DNA of 64,000 nucleotides from Pseudoxanthomonas helianthi (lineage in GTDB: Bacteria; Pseudomonadota; Gammaproteobacteria; Xanthomonadales; Xanthomonadaceae). Both the position numbers and the translations under genes were made by a program. The stretch spans positions 186,001 to 250,000 of the forward strand of contig NZ_JAGKTC010000003.1 of the NCBI RefSeq assembly GCF_017939625.1, read 5' to 3'. Shown in pieces: positions 1 through 8,675 of the stretch (position 1 is the stretch's first letter; the number at the start of each line of letters is the position of its first letter). The notes under the pieces were generated by a model. It saw nothing but the letters and a program-made list of their open reading frames with translations. It did not search any database and had not been told where the DNA came from.

Positions 1-399
1 CCGTTTCCGGACGTGCAGATCGACAAGCTGATCGTGCTGTTGAACGACTTGACCCAACGCCTGGCCATTCCGCGACGCCAAGTCATCGGCCACGAGGACA
101 TGGCGCCTGGCCGCAAGATCGACCCGGGTCCGCTGTTCCCGTGGAAGCGCCTGTACGAAGCCGGCTTCGGCATGTGGCCCGACCCGGATGCCGGCGAGCC
201 GCCGCCCGGTTTCGACGGTTGGCTTGCGATGGCAGCGATAGGCTACCCATTGGATGATCGCGAGGGCGCGCTGCGCGCTTTTCGCCATCGCTTCCGAGGC
301 ATCGAGAGCCAGGACGCCGAACTGGAAGCCGAGGATCTGCGTATCCTGTATTCGCTGACGCGGCCACTGGTCACGCAGCCGCCTGCGAAATCGCAATAG
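1..399 (+). CDS. AmpD-like N-acetylmuramoyl-L-alanine amidase, 3' part
   Basis: The gene is cut by the left edge, and reading is open from base 1 in this frame. The visible part carries the second half of an Amidase_2 (AmpD-type) domain. VIGHEDMAP and DPGPLFPWKRL hold the second zinc His and the zinc Asp, followed by a C-terminal peptidoglycan-binding-like tail. It is clearly paralogous to the complete lipoprotein amidase at 5346-6098, with the same PGPLFPWKRL core, the GFDGW/NFDPW segment and the Y-LDDR tail. The family cleaves the amide bond between N-acetylmuramic acid and L-Ala of muropeptides. The next gene starts 40 bases downstream on the same strand, so co-transcription is likely. The N-terminus, including any signal peptide and the first zinc His, lies outside the window. 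Confidence 0.88.
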   Translation, partial: PFPDVQIDKLIVLLNDLTQRLAIPRRQVIGHEDMAPGRKIDPGPLFPWKRLYEAGFGMWPDPDAGEPPPGFDGWLAMAAIGYPLDDREGALRAFRHRFRGIESQDAELEAEDLRILYSLTRPLVTQPPAKSQ

Positions 400-439
400 G
401 CGTTCCGGCAACGGAGCGACCGAACGTACGGAGGGGAAC

Positions 440-2032
440 ATGAAGTGTTTGGTCGCCGCCTTGTTGCTGACCTTTTCCATCGGTGTTCCCCGCGTGGCGC
501 AGGCCGCGGACGAGGCGCCCGATGCGCAGGCGATCGATGCCGCGGTGCGCGCCACCATCGATCGTTACAAGCTGCCGGGGATCGCGGTCGGCGTGATGGA
601 GGACGGCAAGGTGACGTTCGCGCGCGGCTACGGCGAGACCGTGTTCGGCAGCGGCGATCCGGTCACCACGAAGACGCTGTTCAAGATCGCCTCCAACAGC
701 AAGGCGATGACGGCGGCCGTGCTGGCGCGGCTGGTGCAACAGGGCAAGCTGCGTTGGGACGACCCGGTGGTGAAACACCTGCCCGGATTCGCCATGCACG
801 ATCCATGGGTCACCCGGCACATGACGGTCAGCGATCTGCTGGTGCACAACAGCGGCCTACCCGAGGGCGGCGGCGACCTGATGTTGTGGCCCGAGCCGAA
901 CCTGTTCACCCGCGACGATATCGTCAATGGACTGCGCTACATCAAGCCGGCTTATGGCTTTCGCGCCGGGTATGCCTACGACAACCTGCTGTACGTGGTG
1001 GCAGGACAGGTGGCCGCAGCGGCCGGCGGGGCCTCCTACGAAGAACTGCTGCGGCGCGAAGTGTTCAAGCCGTTGGCGCTGGAGGGCTGCCGGGTAGGGG
1101 AGTTCCGCCTGACCGATGCAGGCAGCGTGGCGCAGCCGCATTCCCGCGACGGCGACAAGATCGTCCGTACCCGCGGCGATGCGGAGCTGGTGCCGGAAAT
1201 CGCCTCCGCGCCGGCGGGCGGCATCCGCTGTTCGCTCGACGACATGCTCGCCTGGGCACGCAACTGGCTGGTGCCGACCGATGCCCAGAAACAATGGCTG
1301 GGCGATGCGCAGCGCGCGGAAATGTGGAAGGCGCGCACGCCGATGCCGGTTTCGCAGCGGCAGAAGCGCTGGGACCGCACGCATTACTACGCTTACGCCT
1401 ATGGCTTCCGCCTGGCCGACGTCGATGGCGAATGGACGGTCTCGCACACCGGCACGCTGGGCGGCATGTATTCGATGATGATGCTGTTGCCGGATCGCCG
1501 CTCCGGTTTCGTGTTCATGATCAACGGCGATGGCAGCAGCGCCCGCACTGTGTTGGGCGAAGCACTACTCAAGCTGTTTACCGCGCCCGAAGCCTCGCTG
1601 GGCGTGCAGGGTTACGCCGACGATCTGGCAAAGCCGCCCCAGCCGATCGCTGCCGCGCCGGCAAAGGCCAAGCTGCCCGACATCGCCAGGCGCAAGCTCG
1701 TCGCCGCCGAAGCGCTGCGCGACTGGCTGGGCACGTGGCGCGATCCGTGGTTCGGCGAGGTGCGCATCTGTGCGACGGGCAAGGAAGTGGAGTGGCGCTC
1801 GCTGAAGTCGCCGAAGATGCACGGCCAGATAGGGCGGCTGGATGGGCGCTTCCTGCTGGTCTGGGACGACGAAGCGGTCGACGAAAACGCCTGGCTGGAT
1901 TTTGCCCGGCAGGGCGATGTGCGCACGTTGCGCATGGCCAAATTCGACCCGCAAGGCGACTTCAGTTCGGACTACGAAGACCTCGCGCTGACTCGCGTCG
2001 GCGATTGCCCGACGGCGAAGCCGGGAGGATAG
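440..2032 (+). CDS. Serine hydrolase, class C beta-lactamase / D-Ala-D-Ala peptidase family
   Basis: The 530-residue product has a Sec signal peptide (MKCLVAALLL...VAQAADE) and a penicillin-binding-protein-like fold. The catalytic SxxK is S85-N-S-K88, the second motif is Y180-D-N182 and the third is H336-T-G. About 130 residues after the fold (from about residue 400) resemble the DUF3471-type beta-barrel extension common in this family. An SD-like GGAGGGG lies just before the ATG. Members act in the periplasm as esterases, D-aminopeptidases, carboxypeptidases or beta-lactamases, and sequence alone does not separate these. Position between two muropeptide amidases and a TonB receptor favours a peptide or peptidoglycan-fragment substrate, which is inference. 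Confidence 0.88.
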   Translation: MKCLVAALLLTFSIGVPRVAQAADEAPDAQAIDAAVRATIDRYKLPGIAVGVMEDGKVTFARGYGETVFGSGDPVTTKTLFKIASNSKAMTAAVLARLVQQGKLRWDDPVVKHLPGFAMHDPWVTRHMTVSDLLVHNSGLPEGGGDLMLWPEPNLFTRDDIVNGLRYIKPAYGFRAGYAYDNLLYVVAGQVAAAAGGASYEELLRREVFKPLALEGCRVGEFRLTDAGSVAQPHSRDGDKIVRTRGDAELVPEIASAPAGGIRCSLDDMLAWARNWLVPTDAQKQWLGDAQRAEMWKARTPMPVSQRQKRWDRTHYYAYAYGFRLADVDGEWTVSHTGTLGGMYSMMMLLPDRRSGFVFMINGDGSSARTVLGEALLKLFTAPEASLGVQGYADDLAKPPQPIAAAPAKAKLPDIARRKLVAAEALRDWLGTWRDPWFGEVRICATGKEVEWRSLKSPKMHGQIGRLDGRFLLVWDDEAVDENAWLDFARQGDVRTLRMAKFDPQGDFSSDYEDLALTRVGDCPTAKPGG

Positions 2033-2343
2033 GAAGGTGTCCGTTTTTCTCCCGGCCGCTATGCCTCGAATGTGCGCTGGCCTGCGAGGCCGATCAGTCT
2101 CTCGAGCGGGTGCCGTCACGTACCAAAGGCCGTTGACGCTTTTGTGAATACCGTGTTAAACAGCGAATCACGTCGCGCTGCCGCAGCCGCACGCTACGCC
2201 GTGGGGATTCCTGCTCCAGAACCATCCCTTTGGTGTCGTGCGCGAACGGGGGAAACCGGTTGCGCGCATGGCCGCGGGCAAGGGAAGGCCGCCGTTTCGC
2301 GCTCGTCTGCTCTGCTCCCTCGTTCCTTTCGTCCGGAGACCAC
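2033..2343. other. Intergenic region with TonB-receptor promoter
   Basis: These 311 bases between the serine hydrolase and the receptor contain no credible gene. The candidate promoter at 2133-2161 is the main feature. The receptor reading frame stays open upstream to 2230, but that extension has no signal-peptide character. Confidence 0.5.
2133..2161 (+). promoter_or_regulatory. Candidate sigma-70 promoter for the TonB receptor
   Basis: TTGACG (2133-2138) and TTAAAC (2156-2161) are separated by 17 bases in an AT-richer patch. This would give a leader of about 175 bases before the receptor ATG at 2344. The assignment is by consensus only. Confidence 0.4.
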
Positions 2344-5226
2344 ATGCGAACCCACCCTAATTTCCGATTGAACCTTCTCTGCGCGGCAGTGCTGATCGCG
2401 ATGGCCGTGCCCGCCATGGCGCAGGATGCCGGCCAGCCCTCCCAGTCGTCCTCGGCGACGAACCTCGACAAGATCACCGTCACCGGTTCGCGCATCAAGC
2501 GCACAGACGTGGAAGCCGCGTTGCCGGTGACCATCATCCAGAAGGCGGAGATCGAAGCGCAGGGCATCACTTCGGCCGAGCAGCTGCTGCAGCAGTTGAA
2601 CGTCGCCAGCAACGGTCCCGACACCCTCGCCGCGAACAGCGGCATCGCGCCTCCGGGCACGCGCGGCAACAACGGCGTATCCGGCGCCAACCTGCGCGGG
2701 CAGGGTGCGGACGCGACGCTGGTGTTGCTCAACGGTCGTCGTGTCGCCGCCCATGGCCTGGCCGGCCAGGTGGTGGACCTGAACTCGATTCCGTTCGCCG
2801 CGATCGAGCGGGTCGAAGTGCTGCGCGACGGCGCATCCGCGGTGTACGGCACCGACGCCATCGGCGGCGTGATCAACTTCATCACCAAGACGGACTACCA
2901 GGGCCTGGCGCTCACCGCCGGCACCGACGTGACCCAGGAAGGCGGCGGCAACATCTATCACGCCAGCATGCTCGGCGGATTCGGCGACCTGGACAGCGAC
3001 CGCTGGAACGTATGGGTCGCGGTGAACGCGAAGAAGAACGACATCTTGCGCGGCAACCAGCGCGATTTCGTCAACAGCTTCCAGCCGGACCGCGGTCTGG
3101 CGCCGGATACGCGCGGTACGCCTTTCGCCACGGTTGTGTCGGGCACCAACAGCCTGATCGGCGGCGGCCTCAGGGATCCGAGCACCGCCCTCACCAAGAC
3201 CTCGATCAACACTCTCGACCTGCCCGGCGGCGCCGGCTGCGAGAGCGGCGGCGACATGATGGGGCCCTACGACGACAAGATCTGGGCCAGCCCCGGCGCC
3301 AGTTTCGCCTGCGCATGGGACTACGGCCGCGCGCGCACCATCCAGCAACCGGTGCAGACCCTGCAGGCCATCGGCCGCGCCACCTTCAAGATCGGCGACA
3401 ACCACGAGTTCTTCGCCGAGGTGATGGGTTCGAAGGTCACCTCGAAACGGCAATTCGAAGCCCAGCAGCTGAGCACCAGCATCAATGCCAGTTCGATCCA
3501 GCTGGACGCCTATGAGCTGAACGCGAACACGAAGCCGACCTACGACGCGATCTACAACGCGCTGAGGACCTACTTCGGCGACACCGCCAGCGACAACCTC
3601 GTCTACGGCAGGCCGATCACCTATCGCTGGCGCTGCGAAATCTGCGGCCCGCGCCAGCTCGAAACCACGACCAGTTCCTACCGCGTGTTGTTCGGCCTGA
3701 ACGGTACCCTGGGCACCTGGGACTATACGGTCGGCTTGTCGCGCGCGGAGAGCCGGGCACAGTCGGTGCTCGCCGGCGGCTACTACTTCACCCCGCAACT
3801 GAAGGCGGCGCTCAAGAACGGCGTGCTCAACCCGTTCCTGATGCCCGGCCAGGACCAGTCGCAGGCGGCCTACGACGCGCTGGCCGCGGCCGACGCCAGC
3901 GGTCTGGAGCTGTACCACGGCGTGTCCTCCACCACCACGTTCGATGCCAGCTTCAGCGGCAGTCTCGGCTTCAAGCTGTGGGGCGAAGAGGACGTGCAGG
4001 CCGCCTTGGGCGTCGATATCCGCCGTGAGGAATACGAGTTCGGCGGTCCGTCGGAATGGTCGCAGGGCAACGCCTACGTGTTCGGCGCGCCGGGCGACGC
4101 CGCGAACTACATGACGCCGAAGCAGCGCAACGTGAAGGCCGCGTTCGCCGAGTTCAACGTGCCGGTGTTCGACAGCCTTGAGCTGAACCTCGCCGTGCGC
4201 CACGACCGCTACGACGGCTTCGGCGGCACCACCAACCCGAAGTATTCGTTCAAGTGGCAGCCGGTGGATTGGCTGGCCTTCCGCGGCTCGTACAGCACCG
4301 GCTTCAAGGTGCCCGATTTCGCCAAGCTGTTCCGCGGCACCACCGCCACCCTGTACACCGGCCTGGACCTGGCCGATCCGGCGATCTGCCCGAACGGCCG
4401 CTACAACCCCGACGTGCCGAACTGCAACGTGCAGATCCGCCCGGACATCATCACCGGCGGCAATCCGAACCTGGATCCGGAAGAAGCGAAGCAGAAGAGC
4501 GTCGGTTTCGTCCTGGCGCCGACCTCCAACATCAACGTCAGCGTCGACTGGTGGGAAATCGAGCGCATCAACACGATTCGCGGCGGTTTCAACCTGGAAA
4601 CGATGCGGACCAACTACGCCAAGTACGCGCAGAACTTCCTTCGCGACGGCAGCGGCGAAATCGTGGGGATCGACCAGCGCTACATCAACACCGGCGGTAC
4701 CCTGACCCGCGGCATCGAGCTGGACGCCAACGTCGGCGGCGATCTCGCTGGCGGCCGCTGGAACGTCCATCTCAACGGCAATTACCTGGACACGTTCAAG
4801 ACCAAGAGCTTCGACATCGATCCGTACAGCGACAACCTGGTCGGCATGTACGAGCGCTACTTCAACCTGCCGATCAAGTGGAAGCACACCCTCGGCCTCA
4901 GCTGGGGCAAGGGCGACTGGGCGCATACGCTGACCCAGATCTACCGTGGCGGCTACAAGGATTACCGCCCGGGCGGCATCGTCAACGGCTACACGCCGTC
5001 GAACTGGAATCCTGATGTCGACGAGTACATCACCTACAACTACAGCATCAGCTGGACGGGCATCCAGAACCTGAAGGCGACCTTCGGCGTCCGCAATCTG
5101 TTGAACACCGATCCGCCGTTCACTGTCCGCTACCTGGACGACGGCGATGGCGCGGGCTGGGAAGCGCGTGTCGCCGATCCGCGCGGCCGTTCGTTCAACA
5201 TGCTGCTGGAGTACCGCTTCGAATGA
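2344..5226 (+). CDS. TonB-dependent outer membrane receptor
   Basis: The product has 960 residues with a Sec signal peptide ending at AMAQ. After it come a TonB-box-like stretch (LDKITVTGSRIK), a plug domain (about 50-170) with VLLNGRR, VEVLRDGASAVYGTDAIGGVINF, and a long 22-strand beta-barrel ending in LEYRFE. ATG 2344 is preferred over the upstream in-frame start at 2230 because the signal peptide begins here and CCGGAGA precedes it. The plug is of the type with paired Ser-Arg-Ile after VTG, common in Xanthomonadaceae peptide or carbohydrate receptors. It imports an unknown ligand with TonB-ExbBD energy. Its place between serine hydrolase and amidase genes suggests peptidoglycan or peptide fragments as cargo, which is inference only. 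Confidence 0.93.
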   Translation: MRTHPNFRLNLLCAAVLIAMAVPAMAQDAGQPSQSSSATNLDKITVTGSRIKRTDVEAALPVTIIQKAEIEAQGITSAEQLLQQLNVASNGPDTLAANSGIAPPGTRGNNGVSGANLRGQGADATLVLLNGRRVAAHGLAGQVVDLNSIPFAAIERVEVLRDGASAVYGTDAIGGVINFITKTDYQGLALTAGTDVTQEGGGNIYHASMLGGFGDLDSDRWNVWVAVNAKKNDILRGNQRDFVNSFQPDRGLAPDTRGTPFATVVSGTNSLIGGGLRDPSTALTKTSINTLDLPGGAGCESGGDMMGPYDDKIWASPGASFACAWDYGRARTIQQPVQTLQAIGRATFKIGDNHEFFAEVMGSKVTSKRQFEAQQLSTSINASSIQLDAYELNANTKPTYDAIYNALRTYFGDTASDNLVYGRPITYRWRCEICGPRQLETTTSSYRVLFGLNGTLGTWDYTVGLSRAESRAQSVLAGGYYFTPQLKAALKNGVLNPFLMPGQDQSQAAYDALAAADASGLELYHGVSSTTTFDASFSGSLGFKLWGEEDVQAALGVDIRREEYEFGGPSEWSQGNAYVFGAPGDAANYMTPKQRNVKAAFAEFNVPVFDSLELNLAVRHDRYDGFGGTTNPKYSFKWQPVDWLAFRGSYSTGFKVPDFAKLFRGTTATLYTGLDLADPAICPNGRYNPDVPNCNVQIRPDIITGGNPNLDPEEAKQKSVGFVLAPTSNINVSVDWWEIERINTIRGGFNLETMRTNYAKYAQNFLRDGSGEIVGIDQRYINTGGTLTRGIELDANVGGDLAGGRWNVHLNGNYLDTFKTKSFDIDPYSDNLVGMYERYFNLPIKWKHTLGLSWGKGDWAHTLTQIYRGGYKDYRPGGIVNGYTPSNWNPDVDEYITYNYSISWTGIQNLKATFGVRNLLNTDPPFTVRYLDDGDGAGWEARVADPRGRSFNMLLEYRFE

Positions 5227-5260
5227 TGCGATCCCTGGCCTGATCGGATTTCCGTTTTGC

Positions 5261-5290
5261 CGCCGCCGGGCGACCGGCGGCGTTTTCATT
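5261..5290 (+). terminator. Rho-independent terminator after TonB receptor
   Basis: A perfect 9-bp stem CGCCGCCGG / CCGGCGGCG (5261-5269 and 5274-5282) with a GCGA tetraloop is followed by TTTTCATTT. It lies 35 bases after the receptor stop codon. Confidence 0.85.
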
Positions 5291-5345
5291 TACGCTTCGG
5301 AAAAACCCGAACCGCCATCACGACCTCCACCATGGAGCCGAAACG

Positions 5346-6098
5346 ATGATGAAGATGTCCTCGAGATTGCTGTGCCTTGCCATGCTCTCGTGCCTGCTCG
5401 CCGCCTGCGCGCACGCACCGCGCAATCCGCTGGCGACCTGGGTGCCGTCGAAGAACTACGACGAGCGTCGCGCCAACCTGATCGTGCTGCACTTCACCGA
5501 GGAGGATTCGGTCGAGCAGAGCCTGCACACGCTGCGCACGCGCAACAGCAAGGGACCGGTCAGCGCGCATTACCTGCTCGGTCGCGACGGCCACGTCTAC
5601 CAGTTGGTCGCCGACCGCGACCGCGCATGGCAGGCGGGAGCGGGGAGCTGGGGCACAATCACCGAACTCAACTCGGCCTCGATCGGCATCGAGATCGACA
5701 ACGACGGCCAAAGCCCGTTCCCGCCGCAGCAGATCGATAGCCTGTTGGTGCTGCTCGACGACCTGTGCAAGCGCCTGCGCATCCCGCGCCAGTCGATCAT
5801 CGGTCACCAGGACCTGGCGCCGACGCGCAAACCGGATCCGGGTCCGCTGTTCCCGTGGAAGCGCCTGGCCGAAGCCGGTTTCGGTCGCTGGCCGGACAAC
5901 ACCGACGAAACCCCGCCGCCGAATTTCGACCCCTGGCTGGCCTTGCGCCTGGTCGGCTATTCGCTCGACGACCGTGCCGCTACCGTGCGCGCCTACCGCA
6001 ACCACTTCCGCGGCGACAGCGCCACCGAGCTCGACGAGCAGGACAGCCGCATCCTGTATGCGCTGACCCGCGCCGACTGGACGCATCAAGCGAAGTGA
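5346..6098 (+). CDS. AmpD-like N-acetylmuramoyl-L-alanine amidase lipoprotein
   Basis: The product has 250 residues. The N-terminus has a lipobox LAAC with the lipidated Cys at residue 21, so it is a membrane-anchored periplasmic lipoprotein. The Amidase_2 domain shows zinc ligands H49 (LIVLHFTE), H154 (IIGHQDLAP) and D164 (KPDPGPLFPW), with E116 in IGIEIDN as the catalytic glutamate. The pattern resembles AmiD/AmpDh proteins, which cleave MurNAc-L-Ala bonds of cell wall or anhydro-muropeptides. It is a paralogue of the truncated amidase at the window start. A terminator stands upstream, so it probably has its own promoter. Confidence 0.92.
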   Translation: MMKMSSRLLCLAMLSCLLAACAHAPRNPLATWVPSKNYDERRANLIVLHFTEEDSVEQSLHTLRTRNSKGPVSAHYLLGRDGHVYQLVADRDRAWQAGAGSWGTITELNSASIGIEIDNDGQSPFPPQQIDSLLVLLDDLCKRLRIPRQSIIGHQDLAPTRKPDPGPLFPWKRLAEAGFGRWPDNTDETPPPNFDPWLALRLVGYSLDDRAATVRAYRNHFRGDSATELDEQDSRILYALTRADWTHQAK

Positions 6099-6173
6099 AA
6101 GCAGCGCGGCAGGCAACTCCTTGCAAATGCACAGGCACCATCGGGTAATCCAGGTCCGCAGCTGACTTCCGAT

Positions 6174-6245
6174 GTGGGAGCGACGTAAGTCGCGATGCCT
6201 TTCCAATCGGGCGAGAAGGAGCATCGCGACTTACGTCACTCCCAC
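6174..6245. repeat. REPIN-like extragenic palindrome
   Basis: Two 25-bp inverted arms (6174-6198 and 6221-6245) match at 24 of 25 positions around a 22-base spacer. The arm begins GTGGGAGCGACG and contains AAGTCGCGATGC. This GTGGGAGCGAC...GTCGCGA type is the head of dispersed REP elements seen in Xanthomonadaceae and Pseudomonas (family knowledge). It sits between an amidase stop and a tRNA gene. A non-autonomous element mobilised by a RAYT transposase is the likely origin. Confidence 0.8.
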
Positions 6246-6349
6246 GTGGAGGGATTTGTCGCACCTGAGACGGCCCTGGCCCTGCCTTCAGGCCGGGCAA
6301 GCCATGCCCAGCCAACCCGCCAACTGGCTTATCATGCTGCCGCTGTCCC

Positions 6350-6433
6350 GCCCGGGTGGCGAAACTGGTAGACGCAAGGGACTTAAAATCCCTCGCCCGA
6401 AAGGGAGTGTGGGTTCGATTCCCACCCCGGGCA
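6350..6433 (+). tRNA. tRNA-Leu (anticodon UAA)
   Basis: Acceptor arms GCCCGGG (6350-6356) and CCCGGGC (6426-6432) pair perfectly and are followed by discriminator A. The anticodon loop in GGGACTTAAAATCCC reads UAA. A long variable arm (CGCCCGAAAGGGAGT) marks a class II tRNA, and the T arm contains GGTTCGATTCC. The bases after the discriminator are CGA rather than CCA, so the CCA end is not fully encoded. Confidence 0.95.
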
Positions 6434-6455
6434 CGAATCGATGACAAGGAACGCG

Positions 6456-8078
6456 ATGCACCGTTACCTGGCCTACACGGCAAGTCTGCTGTTGACCTTG
6501 GCCTGCATCGCGCTGGCGCCGCACTGGCCTTCGGCGGGGTGGGGTGTCGCACTGTTCGGCGCGCTGGCGCTGCTCGGCACCTGGGACCTGCTGCAGAAGC
6601 GCAGCACGCTGCGCCGCAACTATCCGATCCTCGCCCACTTCCGCTACGGGCTGGAGGCGGTCGGCCCGGAGATGCGCCAGTACTTCATCGAAGGCGACAC
6701 CGCCGAGGTGCCGTTCTCGCGCCAGCAGCGTTCGCTGGTGTACCAGCGGGCCAAGAACGTGATGGACGTGGTGCCGTTCGGCAGCCAGCAGGGCATGTAC
6801 GCGGTCGACTACGAATGGCTGAACCATTCGCTGGCGCCGCTGCACGTCGCCTCGCACGATTTCCGCGTCATGATCGGCGAGGGCACAGCACAGCCGTATT
6901 CGGCGAGCGTGTTCAACATTTCGGCGATGAGCTTCGGCGCGCTGTCGGCCAACGCGATCCGCGCGTTGAACGAGGGCGCGCGCCGCGGCGGTTTTTACCA
7001 CGACACCGGCGAGGGCTCGATTTCGCCGTACCACCGCGAGATGGGCGGCGACTTGGTTTGGGAAATCGGTTCGGGCTATTTCGGTTGCCGCAACGACGAC
7101 GGCAGCTTCAGCGAAGCGCGCTTCGCCGACAACGCGCGCTCGCCGCAAGTGAGGATGGTCGAGGTCAAGCTTTCGCAGGGCGCCAAGCCCGGCCACGGCG
7201 GAGTGTTGCCGGCGGCCAAGGTCAGCGCCGAGATCTCCGCGACCCGTGGCGTGCCGATGGGCCAGGACTGCGTTTCCCCGGCGAAGCATTCGGCGTTCTC
7301 CACGCCGCGCGGGCTGCTGGAATTCGTGGCGCGGTTGCGCGAGCTGTCCGGCGGCAAGCCGGCCGGGTTCAAGCTGGCCATCGGCCATCCGTGGGAATGG
7401 TTCGGCATCGCCAAGGCGATGCACGAGACGGGGATCCTGCCGGACTTCATCGTGGTCGATGGCGCCGAAGGCGGTACCGGCGCGGCGCCGGCCGAGTTCA
7501 TCGACCACGTCGGCGTGCCGATGCACGAGGCGTTGCTGCTGGTCCACAACACGCTGGTCGGGTTGAACCTGCGTGATCGCATCCGCATCGGGGCGGCCGG
7601 GCGCATCACCAGCGCGTTCGATATCGCCCGGACCATGGCGCTGGGCGCGGACTGGTGCAACGCCGCGCGCGGTTTCATGTTCGCGCTGGGCTGCATCCAG
7701 TCGCAGAGTTGCCACAACGACAAGTGTCCGACCGGGGTGGCCACGCAGGACCCGAGCCGCTGGAAGCACCTCGACGTGCCGGACAAGGCGATGCGGGTGT
7801 TCCATTTCCAGCAGAACACGCTGAAGGCGCTGCGCGACCTGCTCGGTGCGGCCGGGCTGGCGCATCCGGCGGAGCTCGGTCCCGAGCACATCCTGCGCCG
7901 GGTGTCGCCGGTGGAGGTGCGGTCGCTGGCCGCGCTGTACCGTTTCCTGGAGCCGGGCGAGTTGCTGGCCGGCACGCCGGAACATGCGGTTTTCCGCCAG
8001 TTCTGGGCCGACGCGCGCAGCGACAGTTTCGCGCCGCCGGACCGGCTGCTGGCGCTGCGGGCCAGCAAGTCGCGTTGA
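6456..8078 (+). CDS. FMN-binding glutamate-synthase-family protein
   Basis: The 540-residue product starts with two membrane segments (YLAYTASLLLTLACIALAP and the WGVALFGALALLG stretch). The GltB-type FMN-binding TIM barrel follows, with ISAMSFGALSANAIRALNEGARRGG, GEGSISPYH, KPGHGG and DGAEGGTGAAP. The GltB-like iron-sulfur cluster signature is CIQSQSCHNDKCP (Cys spacing C-x5-C-x4-C). It lacks the glutaminase domain of true GltB, so it belongs to the stand-alone, membrane-linked group whose substrate is not established. ATG 6456 has AAGGA five bases upstream and is preferred over ATG 6441. The gene begins 22 bases after the tRNA-Leu, so it may be read from the tRNA promoter. Confidence 0.88.
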   Translation: MHRYLAYTASLLLTLACIALAPHWPSAGWGVALFGALALLGTWDLLQKRSTLRRNYPILAHFRYGLEAVGPEMRQYFIEGDTAEVPFSRQQRSLVYQRAKNVMDVVPFGSQQGMYAVDYEWLNHSLAPLHVASHDFRVMIGEGTAQPYSASVFNISAMSFGALSANAIRALNEGARRGGFYHDTGEGSISPYHREMGGDLVWEIGSGYFGCRNDDGSFSEARFADNARSPQVRMVEVKLSQGAKPGHGGVLPAAKVSAEISATRGVPMGQDCVSPAKHSAFSTPRGLLEFVARLRELSGGKPAGFKLAIGHPWEWFGIAKAMHETGILPDFIVVDGAEGGTGAAPAEFIDHVGVPMHEALLLVHNTLVGLNLRDRIRIGAAGRITSAFDIARTMALGADWCNAARGFMFALGCIQSQSCHNDKCPTGVATQDPSRWKHLDVPDKAMRVFHFQQNTLKALRDLLGAAGLAHPAELGPEHILRRVSPVEVRSLAALYRFLEPGELLAGTPEHAVFRQFWADARSDSFAPPDRLLALRASKSR

Positions 8079-8151
8079 CCGCGTTGACCGGGAAACCGGC
8101 CGCCGGTACCATACGCGCCCCGAATCGGCCCACTGGCCATTCCACGATTCC

Positions 8152-8226
8152 GGGCGGTTAGCTCAGCGGTAGAGCACTGCTTTCACACGGCAGGGGTCAC
8201 AAGTTCGAAACTTGTACCGCCCACCA
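8152..8226 (+). tRNA. tRNA-Val (anticodon CAC)
   Basis: Acceptor arms GGGCGGT (8152-8158) and ACCGCCC (8216-8222) pair, followed by discriminator A and an encoded CCA. The D arm is AGCTCAGCGGTAGAGC, the anticodon loop TTCACAC reads CAC, and the T arm is ACAAGTTCGAAACTTGT. Confidence 0.95.
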
Positions 8227-8262
8227 TCTAAATGACCTTGAGCTTCAAGGGTTTGAAGATCG

Positions 8263-8292
8263 AAAAGCCACCCGTCAAACGGTGGCTTTTTT
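8263..8292 (+). terminator. Rho-independent terminator after tRNA-Val
   Basis: A 10-bp stem AAAAGCCACC / GGTGGCTTTT (8263-8272, 8281-8290) has loop CGTCAAAC and runs into six T residues. Confidence 0.9.
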
Positions 8293-8468
8293 CGTTCTGT
8301 GCCGGGACTTCCCGCCGAACCGGGGCGGCACCTGGGTACCGTTCCGGCCATACGCGAGGGGGCTTTTCCCTACGTCTTCTTTCCCATCTCGCCGGTGCAT
8401 GCGGTATGGCATCGGCATCCCTGGGCGTGATGAACCAGCTACGGGCCGGACGAAGCGAAGCGTATCCC

Positions 8469-8512
8469 TAGGATATTTCCCAATTCACGCCTGTGACTTT
8501 CGATCCCAACAT
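8469..8512 (+). promoter_or_regulatory. Motif-A promoter: TAGGA-TTTCCCAAT element plus -10
   Basis: TAGGATATTTCCCAAT lies at 8469-8484. The hexamer CAACAT (8507-8512) starts 22 bases after the element, the same distance at which the three other copies have a TANNAT-like hexamer. The -35 overlaps the end of the element. The next gene on this strand is the SPOR gene, about 160 bases after the predicted start site. It is one of four copies of the shared architecture described in the findings. Confidence 0.65.
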
Positions 8513-8675
8513 TGCATCGTCGCCGACGTGGACACGGTTGTGGCAGTCGAGGACACGGGAGCCGGATGCATCCCGCATTACCCGCACGGAAACTCTCTTG
8601 GCTGGAAGGAGCCAGTGCGTGACGTGCCATGCATGGATGATGTTTGCAAAAGATCTGAGGTAGAGGTAGCCGCAC

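Larger units (their letters stand above)
8227..8675. other. Intergenic region between tRNA-Val and SPOR gene
   Basis: It contains the tRNA terminator (8263-8292) and the motif-A promoter (8469-8512). The remaining leader (about 8519-8675) encodes no recognisable gene. Confidence 0.6.

Noticed and set aside
2194..5289. Open frame of 1031 codons on the minus strand
   Set aside because: It mirrors the TonB receptor. Its translation is Val/Ala/Arg-rich with no domain or signal, a typical GC-rich antisense shadow.
6307..6335. Promoter for tRNA-Leu (TATCAT at 6330)
   Set aside because: The -10 is acceptable but no -35 is found at a usual distance.
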